Shown here piece after piece: positions 28,501 to 38,922 of a DNA stretch of 64,000 nt. Both the position numbers and the translations under genes were made by a program. The stretch covers positions 868,001 to 932,000 of the forward strand of contig CP054183.1 of NCBI GenBank assembly GCA_015709695.1, read 5' to 3'. The DNA comes from Gammaproteobacteria bacterium (GTDB taxonomy: Bacteria > Pseudomonadota > Gammaproteobacteria > Steroidobacterales > GCA-2729495). The notes beneath the pieces were generated by a model. The model was not told the DNA's origin, did no database searches, and was given only the letters and a program-made list of their open reading frames with translations. Every line of letters begins with the position of its first letter. Positions within the stretch are counted from its first letter, which is position 1.

Positions 28501-29039
28501 CCGGTCGGGAAGAAATCGATCAGCGAGCCGCGTAGGGCGTAGTCGCCGTGCACGGATACCTGGCCTGTCCGCTGGTAACCGGCCTGGTCGAGGCTGGCCT
28601 GGAAGGATTCGAGGCTGCGCGCCTCGCCCACGGCAACGCGCACCGCGTGGTGTTCCAGGTACGAGACCGGGGCCAGGCGTGGCAGCAGCGTGGACGCCGC
28701 CGTGACCAGGATGCCTGCCGGGCGGGAGCGCAACCCGCGCAGGATGCGCAGCCGCGCCGACACCAGGTCCTGATGGGGGCTGAAGCTGTCGTAGGGCAGC
28801 ACCTCGAGGTCGGCGAACAGCTCGATACGGGCCGTGGCCTGGCCGAAGAAGCGCAGCTCCGCCTCCAGCGCCTCGGCCTGTGCCACGCTGCCGGCGAGCA
28901 CCAGCAGCCCGCGGCCACCTGCCGCGAGCTCCGTGAGGGCCAGCGCCGGCGCGCAGCCCGGCGGGCTCGTCCAGCGGCGGGTCGTGCCCGGCGCGGGCAG
29001 TTCGTCAGGACGGGCAAGCAGGGGGCGCGCCATGGACAT
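25539..29039 (-). CDS. mfd: Transcription-repair coupling factor
   Basis: 1166 aa translocase that removes stalled RNA polymerase and recruits UvrA. The N-terminus carries the UvrB-like module. A CarD-like polymerase-interaction domain begins VGAPVVHLDHGVGRY. The RecG-like motor has Walker A GDVGFGKTEVA (near residue 630), DEEHRFGVRH (near residue 732) and the TRG-type GRVGRSHHQAF. The C-terminal UvrA-masking domain is complete. Two methionines (residues 1 and 3) are possible starts. Confidence 0.97.
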   Translation of the reverse strand: MSMARPLLARPDELPAPGTTRRWTSPPGCAPALALTELAAGGRGLLVLAGSVAQAEALEAELRFFGQATARIELFADLEVLPYDSFSPHQDLVSARLRILRGLRSRPAGILVTAASTLLPRLAPVSYLEHHAVRVAVGEARSLESFQASLDQAGYQRTGQVSVHGDYALRGSLIDFFPTGYEFPVRVDFLDDSVESIRSFDPDTQLSAAPLDAVDTMPARELPNDAESIRQFRQRYRRRFEGNPAESVIYREVSARRLPGGVESYLPLFFERTATIWDYLPADTLVVALGDPGKLFQQGWQQVEERHEQLGSDRERPLLQPAEAYCPPAEHLGRLGTLPVLQLETEPDPVAAPGDVALAATPAPPLMLNPREDEPGARLGRFLAGHGGRLLLSVDSPGRREWLQDLLQRLGETADAVDGWAAFLASPRRVGLAIAGLERGMHLPGAGITVLGAQEIFGQASRSRTRRRRGRDPESIVGDLTDLRVGAPVVHLDHGVGRYVGLTRMTIGDTVGEFVTLEYAGGDRLHVPVSSLELVSRYTGAAPEMAPLHRLGTDQWLKARRRAAEKIRDVAAELLDLYSRRAARPGRSARVDAAGYEAFAAGFPFSLTEDQATAIDNVLADLASPSPMDRLVCGDVGFGKTEVALRAAFAAVGSGRQVAVLVPTTLLAQQHHETFADRFADWPVTVEVLSRFRTPQEHRQVLQRVAAGQVDIVIGTHRLLQKDVAFKDLGLVIIDEEHRFGVRHKEQLKGLRAEVDILTLTATPIPRTLNMALGDLRQLSLITTPPASRLAIRTFLSTWSTQLIREACLRELQRGGQIYFVHNRIQDIRTIGEKLAKIMPEARIEVAHGQMHERELERVMLDFYHRRFDILVCTAIVESGLDVPSANTIIIDHAEQFGLAQLHQLRGRVGRSHHQAFAYLLAPPREALQADARQRLEAMEALEDLGAGFVLATHDLEIRGAGELLGEDQSGQIQEIGFALYNEMLARTVRALQDGLDADAAQDGARGPEIELQIPALLPDEYLPDIHLRLVLYKRIANAGSDAELAALGRELADRFGQLPPATTNLLRVAGLRLRARELGIARLAAGATGGSVEFGSATRVDPAVLVRLIQSDPQQFRLDPRQRLAFRAGMETTEERLAYADHLLAQLGAAAAGPAAPRRTAGMAS

Positions 29040-29062
29040 CCAGGTCGAAGTCAGGGGGCGCG

Positions 29063-29071
29063 ATTATCACA
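29063..29071 (-). promoter_or_regulatory. Possible extended -10 of the mfd promoter
   Basis: On the minus strand TGTGATAAT reads as an extended -10 element 24 nt before the mfd ATG. No -35 box is evident, as is usual for extended -10 promoters. The surrounding 137-nt gap to the next gene holds no other recognised feature. Confidence 0.35.
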
Positions 29072-29176
29072 CACGGGGCGTGGGCGGCCGGGCGGCATCC
29101 CGGCGCGGGCCCGCGCCTGCTGCTGGCAGGGAGCCGCGGTGGCGGCAGCCCCGCGGCGGCCGGAGCGGTCGCCGGC

Positions 29177-29467
29177 TCAGTGGCGCCGGATCACCGCGTC
29201 GATCACGTGATCGTACTCGAAGTAGACGACGAAGCTGCCGTAGTCCCAGCGCGTGATGGGCGGCTTGCCGACGGGCGGCTGCCTGCCTGCCGGCTCACCC
29301 CATTTCGCCTCCACGGCCTTCATGCTCATGCCGCGGGCGGGACGCTCGGCGGCGCTGTCGCGTGCGGCTTCGATGCCTTGCATGATCAGGGTGTCGGCGC
29401 GGGCGACGCCCGCGATGCCAAGGAATCCCAGGGCGGCGGCGAGGAAAATGCAGGAGCGGTTGCGCAT
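29177..29467 (-). CDS. Small periplasmic protein, BamE/SmpA-like
   Basis: 96 aa. A clear signal peptide (MRNRSCIFLAAALGFLGIAG, cleavage near ARA-DT) precedes a short mature domain with GMSMKAVEAKWGEP and ITRWDYGSFVVYFEYDHVIDAV. The G-M-S...V...GEP spacing followed by W-Y and a hydrophobic strand resembles BamE/SmpA folds. There is no lipobox cysteine. It is encoded upstream of mfd on the same strand, 137 nt away. I cannot name a function; the BamE resemblance is inference from pattern. Confidence 0.6.
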   Translation of the reverse strand: MRNRSCIFLAAALGFLGIAGVARADTLIMQGIEAARDSAAERPARGMSMKAVEAKWGEPAGRQPPVGKPPITRWDYGSFVVYFEYDHVIDAVIRRH

Positions 29468-29658
29468 CGTGATAACCTCAACAGCGCTTGAGCAGTCGAC
29501 TATAACATCGCACCGTAATGCAGAAAAACCGGCGGCTTCTTGAACCTGCTTCACATTATTGGGTGGCCTGGCACGACCGCGGGAGGCCGGTGCCGCGGCG
29601 GCAGAGCACGGGGATCGCGTGCTGCCGGCAGGAACGCGGGCAGGCCCGCTGCCGACGC

Positions 29659-29688
29659 TTGGGGATGCGGCCGGAAGGCGTGCATACT
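29659..29688 (+). promoter_or_regulatory. Possible promoter of the lol operon
   Basis: TTGGGG (29659-29664) and CATACT (29683-29688), spaced 18 bp, precede the first lol gene by 65 nt. The match is moderate. Confidence 0.35.
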
Positions 29689-29753
29689 GTGCCGCCCGCC
29701 GAGGAGACCCGCCCAGTGCACGCCCGTGCCGTCGACCACCCGAGGAGTGTCCG

Positions 29754-30995
29754 GTGAGGCGTCCCGTCTCCGGATACATCGGGCTGCGCTACCTGCGCAG
29801 CCAGCGCGCCAACCAGTTCGCCTCCTTCGTCACGCTGGCCTCGGCCCTCGGCGTGGCGCTCGGCGTCGCGGCGCTGATCGTCGTGCTGTCGGTGATGAAC
29901 GGCTTCGAGGATGAACTGCGCAACCGTCTGACCAGCGTTACCGGCCACGCATGGGTATCGCGCGCCGACGGCCTGGCCGGCTGGCAGGAGCTGCGCCGCG
30001 ACCTGCTGGCCTATCCGGGAATCACCGGGGCGGTGCCCGTCATCGAACTGGAGGCCGTGCTGGCCCGCGCCGCGGACCTGGCCGGGGCGGTGGTGACGGG
30101 GGTCGATCCAGCCCTGGAAGGCGACAGCTCGCCGCTGCGCAAGGGGATGCGCGAGGGCGACCTCGACAGCCTGCAGCCCGGCAGCCGGGCCATCATTCTC
30201 GGCGACGCCCTCGCGGCGCGCATCGGCGCCCGTGTCGGTGATGCGGTCACGGTGCTGGTGCCGACCAAGGACCGCGAGAACGGCCTGCGCTCGCGCCTGT
30301 GGCAGTTCACCGTGCGTGGCGTGTTCGAACTCGGCGTCAAGGACCACGACGGCACGCGTGCCTTCGTCAGCATGGCCGATGCGGCCGCCATGGGCGGGCT
30401 CGGCGAGCGTGTCGGCGGCATCCGCGTCACCACGAGCGACATCTTCGCGGCGCCCGGCATCATCCGCGCCTGGGCGGCCCGCCACGGCGCCGGCCTGCTG
30501 GTGCGCGACTGGACGCAGGACCATGCCACGTACTTCCGGGCGGTGCGTCTGGAGAAGACCATGATGATGGTGCTGCTGTCGCTGATCGTCGGTGTCGCCG
30601 CCTTCAACATCGTGGCGACGCTGGTCATGGTGGTCACCGACAAGCGCGGCAGCATCGCCATCCTGCGCACGCTGGGGTTCTCGCGCGCCGACATCGTGCG
30701 CGTGTTCGCGGTACAGGGCGTCGCCATCGGCTGGATCGGCGTGGTGGCCGGCATCGCCAGCGGGGCGGCGCTGGCTGCCAACATCGGCGTCGTCGCGCCG
30801 GCGCTGGAGCGGCTGCTCGGCTTCCAGTTCATGCCCGCCGATGTCTATTACCTGACGGCGCTGCCGTCCGACCTGCGCTGGACCGACGTGCTGTCCGTGG
30901 GCCTGGTCGCGCTGGCCATGACCGCGGTGGCGACTGTCTATCCGGCGGCGCGGGCCGCGGCGGTCGAGCCGGCCGAAGTGCTGCGCTATGAATGA
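29754..30995 (+). CDS. lolC: Lipoprotein-releasing ABC transporter permease, LolC-like
   Basis: 413 aa inner membrane permease that extracts outer-membrane lipoproteins and hands them to LolA. One N-terminal and three C-terminal hydrophobic segments flank a large periplasmic domain (MacB_PCD and FtsX modules). VRLEKTMMMVLLSLIV and the C-terminal EVLRYE most resemble E. coli LolC. The GTG start at 29754 is preceded by GAGGAG at a good distance. The next permease starts 14 nt after the stop. Confidence 0.88.
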   Translation: MRRPVSGYIGLRYLRSQRANQFASFVTLASALGVALGVAALIVVLSVMNGFEDELRNRLTSVTGHAWVSRADGLAGWQELRRDLLAYPGITGAVPVIELEAVLARAADLAGAVVTGVDPALEGDSSPLRKGMREGDLDSLQPGSRAIILGDALAARIGARVGDAVTVLVPTKDRENGLRSRLWQFTVRGVFELGVKDHDGTRAFVSMADAAAMGGLGERVGGIRVTTSDIFAAPGIIRAWAARHGAGLLVRDWTQDHATYFRAVRLEKTMMMVLLSLIVGVAAFNIVATLVMVVTDKRGSIAILRTLGFSRADIVRVFAVQGVAIGWIGVVAGIASGAALAANIGVVAPALERLLGFQFMPADVYYLTALPSDLRWTDVLSVGLVALAMTAVATVYPAARAAAVEPAEVLRYE

Positions 30996-31009
30996 GCGGG
31001 CGGGGATCC

Positions 31010-32257
31010 ATGCTGCGACCGGTTGAACTGGCGATAGCCCTGCGCTATGTCCGCTCGCGCAGCAAGAACCGCTTCGTCTCCTTCATCTCGCTGATGTCCG
31101 TGGCGGGCATCGCGCTGGCCGTGGCGGTGCTGATCGCCGTGCTCTCGGCCATGAACGGCTTCGAGCACGAGGTGCGTGCGCGCATCCTCGGCGTGCTCGC
31201 CCACGGCACCATCACCGGCCTCGAGGGACGGATCAGCGACTGGCATCGCATGGAGGAGGTCGCGGCCGCCTATCCGGGCGTGGTGGCCAGCGCGCCGTTC
31301 GTGCGCGGCGAAGCCATGGTGGTGGGCGAGAGCGCCGTGAAGGGAGTCGAGGTGCGCGGCATCGAGCCCGGGCCTGAGCTGGCCACGGCTGCCCTGCAGA
31401 CGCTGTTGCGTGCCGGGGATTTCCGCGCGCTGGTGCCTGGCGGCTACGGCATCGTCATCGGCCAGCCGCTGGCCGAGCGGCTGCAGGTCGGGATCGGTGA
31501 CCCGGTCGTGGTGCTGGTGCCCGAGGGCGTCGCCACCCCGGCCGGCGTGGTGCCGCGCATGCGCCGCTTCCGCGTGGTCGGCATCTTCAATGCGGGCATG
31601 TACGAGTACGACAGCGGGCTGGTGTTCATGCACATGGAGGATGCGGCACGGCTGTTCCGCATGGGTGACACGGTGAGCGGGCTGCGCCTGGCCTTCGCCG
31701 ACCCGGCGATGGCGCCGCAGGGCGTGGTGGGCGTGGCCCGGGCCTACGGTGGCGGCGTGTACGTCAGCGACTGGACGCGGGAGCACGCCAACTTCTTCCG
31801 TTCCATCGAGCTGACCAAGTCCATCATGTTCATCATCCTGCTGATGGTGGTGGCGGTGGCGGCCTTCAACATCGTCTCCACGCTGGTCATGGTGGTCCGC
31901 GAGAAGAGGGGGGAGATCGCCATCCTGCGGACACTGGGTGCGGCACCGGCGGCCATCGTGCGCATCTTCATGGCGCAGGGCACGCTCATCGGCGTCACCG
32001 GCACGGCCATTGGCGTCGCACTCGGCGTGCTGGTCGCGGTCAACCTGGATGTGCTGGTCGGCATGGTCGAGCATGCGCTGGGCATGAAGTTCCTGGCACC
32101 GGACATCTATTTCATCAGCGATTTTCCCACCCAGCTCCGCTGGTCCGATGTGGCCGTCATCGGCGGCATCGCCCTGGGGCTGGCCTTCAGCTCCACGCTC
32201 TATCCGGCCTGGCGCGGCTCGACCCTGCCGCCCGCCGAGGCGCTGCGCCACTACTGA
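31010..32257 (+). CDS. lolE: Lipoprotein-releasing ABC transporter permease, LolE-like
   Basis: 415 aa paralogue of the preceding gene with the same four-segment topology. [18 protein letters not shown] near the end is closest to E. coli LolE. I chose ATG 31010 because GGCGGGGATC precedes it; ATG 30992, overlapping the lolC stop, is an alternative that adds 6 residues. Gene order here is C-E-D rather than the C-D-E of E. coli. Confidence 0.85.
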   Translation: MLRPVELAIALRYVRSRSKNRFVSFISLMSVAGIALAVAVLIAVLSAMNGFEHEVRARILGVLAHGTITGLEGRISDWHRMEEVAAAYPGVVASAPFVRGEAMVVGESAVKGVEVRGIEPGPELATAALQTLLRAGDFRALVPGGYGIVIGQPLAERLQVGIGDPVVVLVPEGVATPAGVVPRMRRFRVVGIFNAGMYEYDSGLVFMHMEDAARLFRMGDTVSGLRLAFADPAMAPQGVVGVARAYGGGVYVSDWTREHANFFRSIELTKSIMFIILLMVVAVAAFNIVSTLVMVVREKRGEIAILRTLGAAPAAIVRIFMAQGTLIGVTGTAIGVALGVLVAVNLDVLVGMVEHALGMKFLAPDIYFISDFPTQLRWSDVAVIGGIALGLAFSSTLYPAWRGSTLPPAEALRHY

Positions 32258-32277
32258 ACACGGAACCGCAACCCGCC

Positions 32278-33009
32278 ATGGACAGTCCTGCAAACACCCC
32301 TGCCGCGGATCCGCGAGCCATCCCGCTGGCCTGCGTCGCGCTCGAGAAGGAATTCCGCGAAGGACCGGCAGTGGTGCGGGTGCTGCATGGCGTGGACCTG
32401 CAGGTGGCACGGGGCGAGCGCATCGCCATCATCGGTGCTTCCGGCGCCGGCAAGACCACGCTGCTGCAGCTCCTCGGCGGGCTCGATACCCCCACCCGCG
32501 GCGCCGTTTACGTGCTCGGCCGCAATGTGGCGACCCTGGGCCAGGCCGAGCGTGGCCGCATCCGCAACGAGTCGCTCGGCTTCGTCTACCAGTTCCACCA
32601 CCTGCTGCCGGAGTTCACGGCGATCGAGAACGTCGCCATGCCGCTGCTGTTGCGCCGCCTGCCGCTGGCGCAGGTCAGCGCGGAGGCGCAGCGGCTGCTG
32701 GAGCGGGTGGGGCTCGGTGCGCGCCTGCATCACAAGCCGGGCGAGCTCTCCGGCGGCGAGCGCCAGCGGGTCGCCGTGGCGAGGGCGCTGGTGACGGCAC
32801 CGGCGGTGGTGCTCGCCGACGAGCCCACCGGCAACCTCGATCACCGCACCGGTGATCGCGTCTTCGAACTCATGCTCGAGCTGAATGCCGAGACCCGCGC
32901 CAGCCTGGTGATCGTCACCCACGACCTGGCCCGGGCACGGAGCATGGATCGCGTGCTGCACATGGAAGACGGGCGCCTGCGCGAGGTGGCGGGCGAGATG
33001 GTGGCCTGA
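32278..33009 (+). CDS. lolD: Lipoprotein-releasing ATPase LolD
   Basis: 243 aa ABC ATPase. Walker [10 protein letters not shown] (about residues 58-66), the LolD-type [16 protein letters not shown]-loop, signature [15 protein letters not shown] and Walker [13 protein letters not shown] are complete. It powers the two permeases encoded just upstream, with a 20-nt gap. Confidence 0.96.
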   Translation: MDSPANTPAADPRAIPLACVALEKEFREGPAVVRVLHGVDLQVARGERIAIIGASGAGKTTLLQLLGGLDTPTRGAVYVLGRNVATLGQAERGRIRNESLGFVYQFHHLLPEFTAIENVAMPLLLRRLPLAQVSAEAQRLLERVGLGARLHHKPGELSGGERQRVAVARALVTAPAVVLADEPTGNLDHRTGDRVFELMLELNAETRASLVIVTHDLARARSMDRVLHMEDGRLREVAGEMVA

Positions 33010-33028
33010 GTCGCGGCCCGGGCCGCCT

Positions 33029-33547
33029 TCAGCCGCGCTGGCGTGCCTGGCGCCGGCGCAGGCGTCGCGCCGACGACCAGCGCCACAGGGCATTGCTGCC
33101 GAAATAGATGATGGCGGCGGTCAGCGTTGCCGCAATGAGTGCACCGAGGAACAGGGGGCGCCAGATCAGTCCGAGCTGCGCCTGCAGCCAGGCCCAGCTG
33201 ACGGTATCCGGCCAGGCTTGCGGCGGCATGCCGAGCAGGCGGGCGCCCAGGCGGTATTCGAAGTAGAACACCGGGATCAGCGTCAGCGGGCTGTTCAGCC
33301 AGGCAGCCAGCGCCGCGACACCCAGGTTCACTCCCGCCAGCAGCGCGCACACCACCGCCAGCGGCGTGTGGCCCGGCACCGGCAGCATGGAGATGAAGGC
33401 GCCGATGGCGAGTGCGCCGGTGACGCTGCGCCGGTTGACGGCGAAGTACATCGGCTGGCGCAGCAGGCCGCGGAACGGCCGCAGGTACCAGGCCTGCTCA
33501 TTCTGGCGGTACTGCCGGGATATGCGCCGCAGGAATTTTCGCGGCAT
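33029..33547 (-). CDS. DUF2062 membrane protein
   Basis: 172 aa with hydrophobic segments near residues 42-60, 62-88 and 125-146. The conserved GAFISMLPVPGHTPLAV and WLNSPLTLIPVFYFEYRLG segments identify DUF2062. It ends in a strongly basic tail ([12 protein letters not shown]). It lies convergent to lolD (19-nt gap holding a GC palindrome at 33013-33026) and divergent to comEC. Function unknown; neighbours suggest an envelope role. Confidence 0.88.
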   Translation of the reverse strand: MPRKFLRRISRQYRQNEQAWYLRPFRGLLRQPMYFAVNRRSVTGALAIGAFISMLPVPGHTPLAVVCALLAGVNLGVAALAAWLNSPLTLIPVFYFEYRLGARLLGMPPQAWPDTVSWAWLQAQLGLIWRPLFLGALIAATLTAAIIYFGSNALWRWSSARRLRRRQARQRG

Positions 33548-33660
33548 TGCCTACACTGCCGGGTGAATCACGTGGGGTCGGGACCGCGCACCGGGGAGAT
33601 TTCGTCGCGAGCCTGCCTCGCGTGCCGGTGCATTATCGTTCATCCGGCGGCCCGTCGCAC

Positions 33661-36036
33661 ATGTCCTGGTTGGCTGTCCCTGCCGTTGCCGCTGCGTGGT
33701 TGCTGCAATACTTCGGCACGCCGTCGCTGCTGGCATGGCCAGCGGTGGCCTGGTGCGCGATCGCCTTGCTGGCCTGGCACGGCCTGGGTGGACGTGTGGC
33801 GCTGCTGGTGCTGCTGGCGGGCTGGACGCTGTACCGTGCCGCATGGCTCGTCGATGCACGCCTGCCCGCCGCGCTGGCCGGGCGCGACCTGCTGGTGCAG
33901 GGCGTGGTCTGCGATTTCCCGCGGCCGGACGCCGAAGCGCAGCGCCTGGTACTCGAGACCGGAGCGGCGGGGCGCGGCGAGGGCCTGCCGGCGCGCCTGC
34001 ACCTGAGCTGGTACGCGCCATCGCCGCCACTGCGGCCCGGCGAGCGCTGGCAGCTGTTGGTGCGCCTGAAGCCGCCGCATGGGCTCGCCAATCCCGGTGG
34101 CTTCGACTTCGAGCAATGGCTGTACCAGCGTGGCATCGGTGCATCGGGTTACGTGCGCGCCTCGCGCCTCAACCGCCGGCTCGAGGCGCAGCTGGCGGAC
34201 TGTCCCGTCGGCACCCTGCGGGCGACACTGGCGGGCCGCATCGAGGCGGCGCTGGCCGGGCGCCCGGGCAGCGCCCATGTGCTTGGCCTGACAGTGGGCG
34301 TGACCGCGGGGCTGTCGCCGGCGGACTGGGAGCTGATGCGCCGCACCGGCACCACGCACCTGCTGGCGATCTCGGGCTTCAACATCGCCCTGGTGGCGGC
34401 GCCCTTCGTGCTGCTGGTGCCCTGGCTCGGGCACATCTGGCCATGGCTGGCCGGCCGGCCGGGCGCGGGCCCGGCACTGGCGCTGGCGGTCGCCACCCTC
34501 TACAGCGCGCTCGCCGGATTCGGTGTCAGCGTGCTGCGGGCCCTGCTGATGCTGGGCGTGGTGGCGCTGCTGGCCTGGCGCCGCCGCCCGGCGGACAGCC
34601 TGGATGCGCTGGCCGCGGCGGCGTTGCTGATCCTGGCGATCGATCCGGCGTCCGTGCTGTCGGCGGGCTTCTGGTTGTCGTTCGCCGGTGTCGCCTGGCT
34701 GCTGGTGGCGGCGACGCGCCGGCCACGGCCGGCGGCCGTCCCGCCACGCGGGTTTGCGCGGCGCATCTTCGGTGGGGCGGTCAGCCTGCTGCGGTTGCAG
34801 CTGCTGCTGGGAATTGGCCTGGCACCGCTGACCCTGGCCTACTTCCAGCAGCTGTCGCTGGTGGCACCGCTGGCGAACCTGCTGGCGGTGCCGGTGTTCA
34901 GCCTCGTCGTCATGCCGCTGGCGCTGGGCGGCGCGGCGCTGCTGCTGGCGTTTCCGCTGCCGGGCACGCTGCTGCTGCGGCTGGCGGCTGCCGTGGTGGC
35001 GCGGCTCATGGATCTGCTGGCGGCGCTGGCCGGGATGCTCGCCGGCGACGGCGCCTGGCAGCCGCCGCCCCAGGGCATCGCCAGCCTGGTGCTCTGCCTG
35101 GTCGCGGCGGCGATGCTGGCCTGGTGGCGGCCGTTGCCGTTGCGCCTGCTGGCCGGCGTGCTGCTGCTGCCACTGGTCGCGGGCAGCGAAGGCCGTGGTG
35201 ACCTGCAGGCCGGGGAGCTGCGCGTGACGGTCATGGATGTCGGCCAGGGGCTCGCCGTGCTGCTGCAGACCGCGAGCCATTCGCTGGTCTACGACGCCGG
35301 GCCCGCCTACCGCCGGCTCGACACCGGAGATTCCGTCGTGGTGCCGGTGCTGCGTGCCGCCGGGATTCGCCAGCTCGATGCACTGCTCATCTCCCACGAC
35401 GACCTCGATCATGCGGGGGGCGCGGCGACCGTGCTGCGCGCCTATCCGGGGGCCGTGCTCATCGGCGGCAATGCGGCGCGGCTCGCTGCCGCCAGGGCGC
35501 GGCCCTGCGTGGCCGGGGAAGCCTGGCTATGGGATGGTGTCCGCTTCAGCATCCTCAATCCGCCGGCGGGTGCGCAGCTCTCCGACAACGACGCATCCTG
35601 CGTGCTGAGGGTGGATGCCGCCAGCGGCAGCGTCCTGCTGCCCGGCGATGTGCAGCTCCGGCAGGAAGCAGTACTGGCAGCCCGCGGTGCGCTGGCGCCC
35701 GTCGACCTGCTGCTGGCACCCCATCATGGCAGCCGCAGCTCCTCGGGGCCGGCGCTGGTGGCCGCCACCCGGCCGCGGGTGGTGGTGTTCTCGGCCGGAT
35801 TCATGAACCGCTGGGGATTTCCGGCAGAGGTGGTGCGCGAACGCTGGGAGCAGGCCGGTGCCTGTACCTTCGACACCTCGGCGACCGGTGCCCTGGTGTT
35901 CGTGCTCGGCGGGCAGGGTCTGCGCCTCGCCCGCATCACGCGCCGCGATGACAGCCACCTGTGGACCACGCCCATGCCGGCAGCATCGTCCTGCACCGTG
36001 CCCGGGCCGCCACGCGCCCTGCCGCCGCTGGGTTAA
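33661..36036 (+). CDS. comEC: DNA uptake channel protein ComEC/Rec2
   Basis: About 791 aa. The N-terminal region has a DUF4131-type OB fold and several membrane segments. The competence domain includes GLTVGVTAGLSPADWELMRRTGTTHLLAISG in its expected place. A C-terminal metallo-beta-lactamase domain contains ISHDDLDHAGG. In naturally transformable bacteria it passes single-stranded DNA through the inner membrane. I chose ATG 33661 at the first hydrophobic segment; the frame is open from 33547, which would overlap the divergent gene. No other competence genes are in the window. Confidence 0.92.
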   Translation: MSWLAVPAVAAAWLLQYFGTPSLLAWPAVAWCAIALLAWHGLGGRVALLVLLAGWTLYRAAWLVDARLPAALAGRDLLVQGVVCDFPRPDAEAQRLVLETGAAGRGEGLPARLHLSWYAPSPPLRPGERWQLLVRLKPPHGLANPGGFDFEQWLYQRGIGASGYVRASRLNRRLEAQLADCPVGTLRATLAGRIEAALAGRPGSAHVLGLTVGVTAGLSPADWELMRRTGTTHLLAISGFNIALVAAPFVLLVPWLGHIWPWLAGRPGAGPALALAVATLYSALAGFGVSVLRALLMLGVVALLAWRRRPADSLDALAAAALLILAIDPASVLSAGFWLSFAGVAWLLVAATRRPRPAAVPPRGFARRIFGGAVSLLRLQLLLGIGLAPLTLAYFQQLSLVAPLANLLAVPVFSLVVMPLALGGAALLLAFPLPGTLLLRLAAAVVARLMDLLAALAGMLAGDGAWQPPPQGIASLVLCLVAAAMLAWWRPLPLRLLAGVLLLPLVAGSEGRGDLQAGELRVTVMDVGQGLAVLLQTASHSLVYDAGPAYRRLDTGDSVVVPVLRAAGIRQLDALLISHDDLDHAGGAATVLRAYPGAVLIGGNAARLAAARARPCVAGEAWLWDGVRFSILNPPAGAQLSDNDASCVLRVDAASGSVLLPGDVQLRQEAVLAARGALAPVDLLLAPHHGSRSSSGPALVAATRPRVVVFSAGFMNRWGFPAEVVRERWEQAGACTFDTSATGALVFVLGGQGLRLARITRRDDSHLWTTPMPAASSCTVPGPPRALPPLG

Positions 36037-36096
36037 ACTGTCGGCCGTTGAGCGGGTTATAGTCCTGACCGGAAGGCGTTTCGGGGCCGCGGATCC

Positions 36097-36747
36097 ATGC
36101 TGGAAATCATCAAGGCGGGCGGGGTGCTGATGATCCCCATCATCGGCTGCTCGGTGATCGCGCTGGCCATCATGCTGGAAAGGTTGTGGACGCTGCAGCG
36201 TCGCCGGGTGCTGCCCGACGATCTCACGCGCCAGGTCTGGGAATGGGTGAGCCGCAACGAGCTCAATCATGCGCACATCCAGACCTTGCAGGAGGGTTCG
36301 CCGCTGGGGCGGATCCTGTCCGCGGGGCTGCTCAACCGCAACCGCGACCGCCAGATCATGAAGGAGAGCATCGAGGACACGGGCCGACACGTGGTGCACG
36401 ACCTCGAGCGCTACCTGAACCTGCTGGGCACCATCGCCGCCATTTCGCCGCTGCTCGGGCTGCTCGGCACGGTTACCGGCATGGTGCGCATCTTCGCCGC
36501 CATCAGCTCCACCGGTGCCGTCGGCGATCCGGCGGCACTGGCCGGCGGCATTTCCGAGGCGCTGATCACCACGGTGGGCGGGCTCGTCGTGGCGATCCCG
36601 ACGCTGGTGGCCTACCGCTTCCTGCGCGACCGGGTGGACAGCCTGGTGATCGACATGGAGAAGGAGGCGATCACGCTGGTGGATGCGCTGCACCGGCGCC
36701 AGTACATCGACAGCATCGGGCGGCGTGATGAACCTGCGAAGGCATGA
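36097..36747 (+). CDS. exbB: MotA/TolQ/ExbB proton channel protein
   Basis: 216 aa with three hydrophobic segments (about residues 8-27, 109-135 and 148-168). The conserved proton-channel helix reads LLGTVTGMVRIFAAIS and ITTVGGLVVAIPTLVAYRFL follows. The family drives outer-membrane energisation with ExbD/TolR. No tonB or tolA is nearby; the partner overlaps it downstream. A TATAGT at 36058-36063 could be the -10 of its promoter. Confidence 0.9.
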   Translation: MLEIIKAGGVLMIPIIGCSVIALAIMLERLWTLQRRRVLPDDLTRQVWEWVSRNELNHAHIQTLQEGSPLGRILSAGLLNRNRDRQIMKESIEDTGRHVVHDLERYLNLLGTIAAISPLLGLLGTVTGMVRIFAAISSTGAVGDPAALAGGISEALITTVGGLVVAIPTLVAYRFLRDRVDSLVIDMEKEAITLVDALHRRQYIDSIGRRDEPAKA

Positions 36748-37161
36748 TCGCTCCCGGGACGACCCGGAACTCAACCTGATCTCGCTGGTGGACGTGGTCC
36801 TGCTGCTGCTGATCTTCTTCGTGCTGACCACCAGTTTCGTGGCGCAGTCGCGGCTGGCGATCCACCTTCCGGAAGCGGCCGAGACCGGCCGCGACACCGT
36901 GGCGCCGGCGCTGGAGGTCACCGTCACCGCGCGGGGCGGCTTCTTCGTCAACGGCCGCGCCCTGGTGGACAACCGGCCGGAAACGCTGATGGCCGCCATG
37001 CGTCGCGTCATGCCCCAGGCCGGCGTGCAGGCCGTGACCATCAACGCCGACGCCCGCGCCGCGCACCAGGACGTGGTGACGGCCATGGACGTCGCCGGGC
37101 GGCTCGGCATCACCGACGTGCACATCGCCACGCTGCGCGCGCGCGGCGAACAGGAGCGGTG

Positions 37162-37162
<1 letters not shown>
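36728..37162 (+). CDS. exbD: ExbD/TolR-family protein
   Basis: 144 aa. A short cytosolic N-terminus (DDPELNLISLVDVVLLLLIFF) carries the functional aspartate at the start of the single membrane helix. A periplasmic ExbD domain follows. The start overlaps exbB by 20 nt, and the stop overlaps a possible GTG start of msbA. With ExbB it forms a proton-driven motor. Its coupling partner is unknown here. Confidence 0.92.

Positions 37163-38914
<1,752 letters not shown>

Positions 38915-38922
<8 letters not shown>

Noticed and set aside
33013-33026. GCGGCCCGGGCCGC palindrome between lolD and the DUF2062 gene as a terminator
   Set aside because: It is self-complementary with a minimal loop and no U-tract; it may affect the 3' ends but does not meet terminator criteria.
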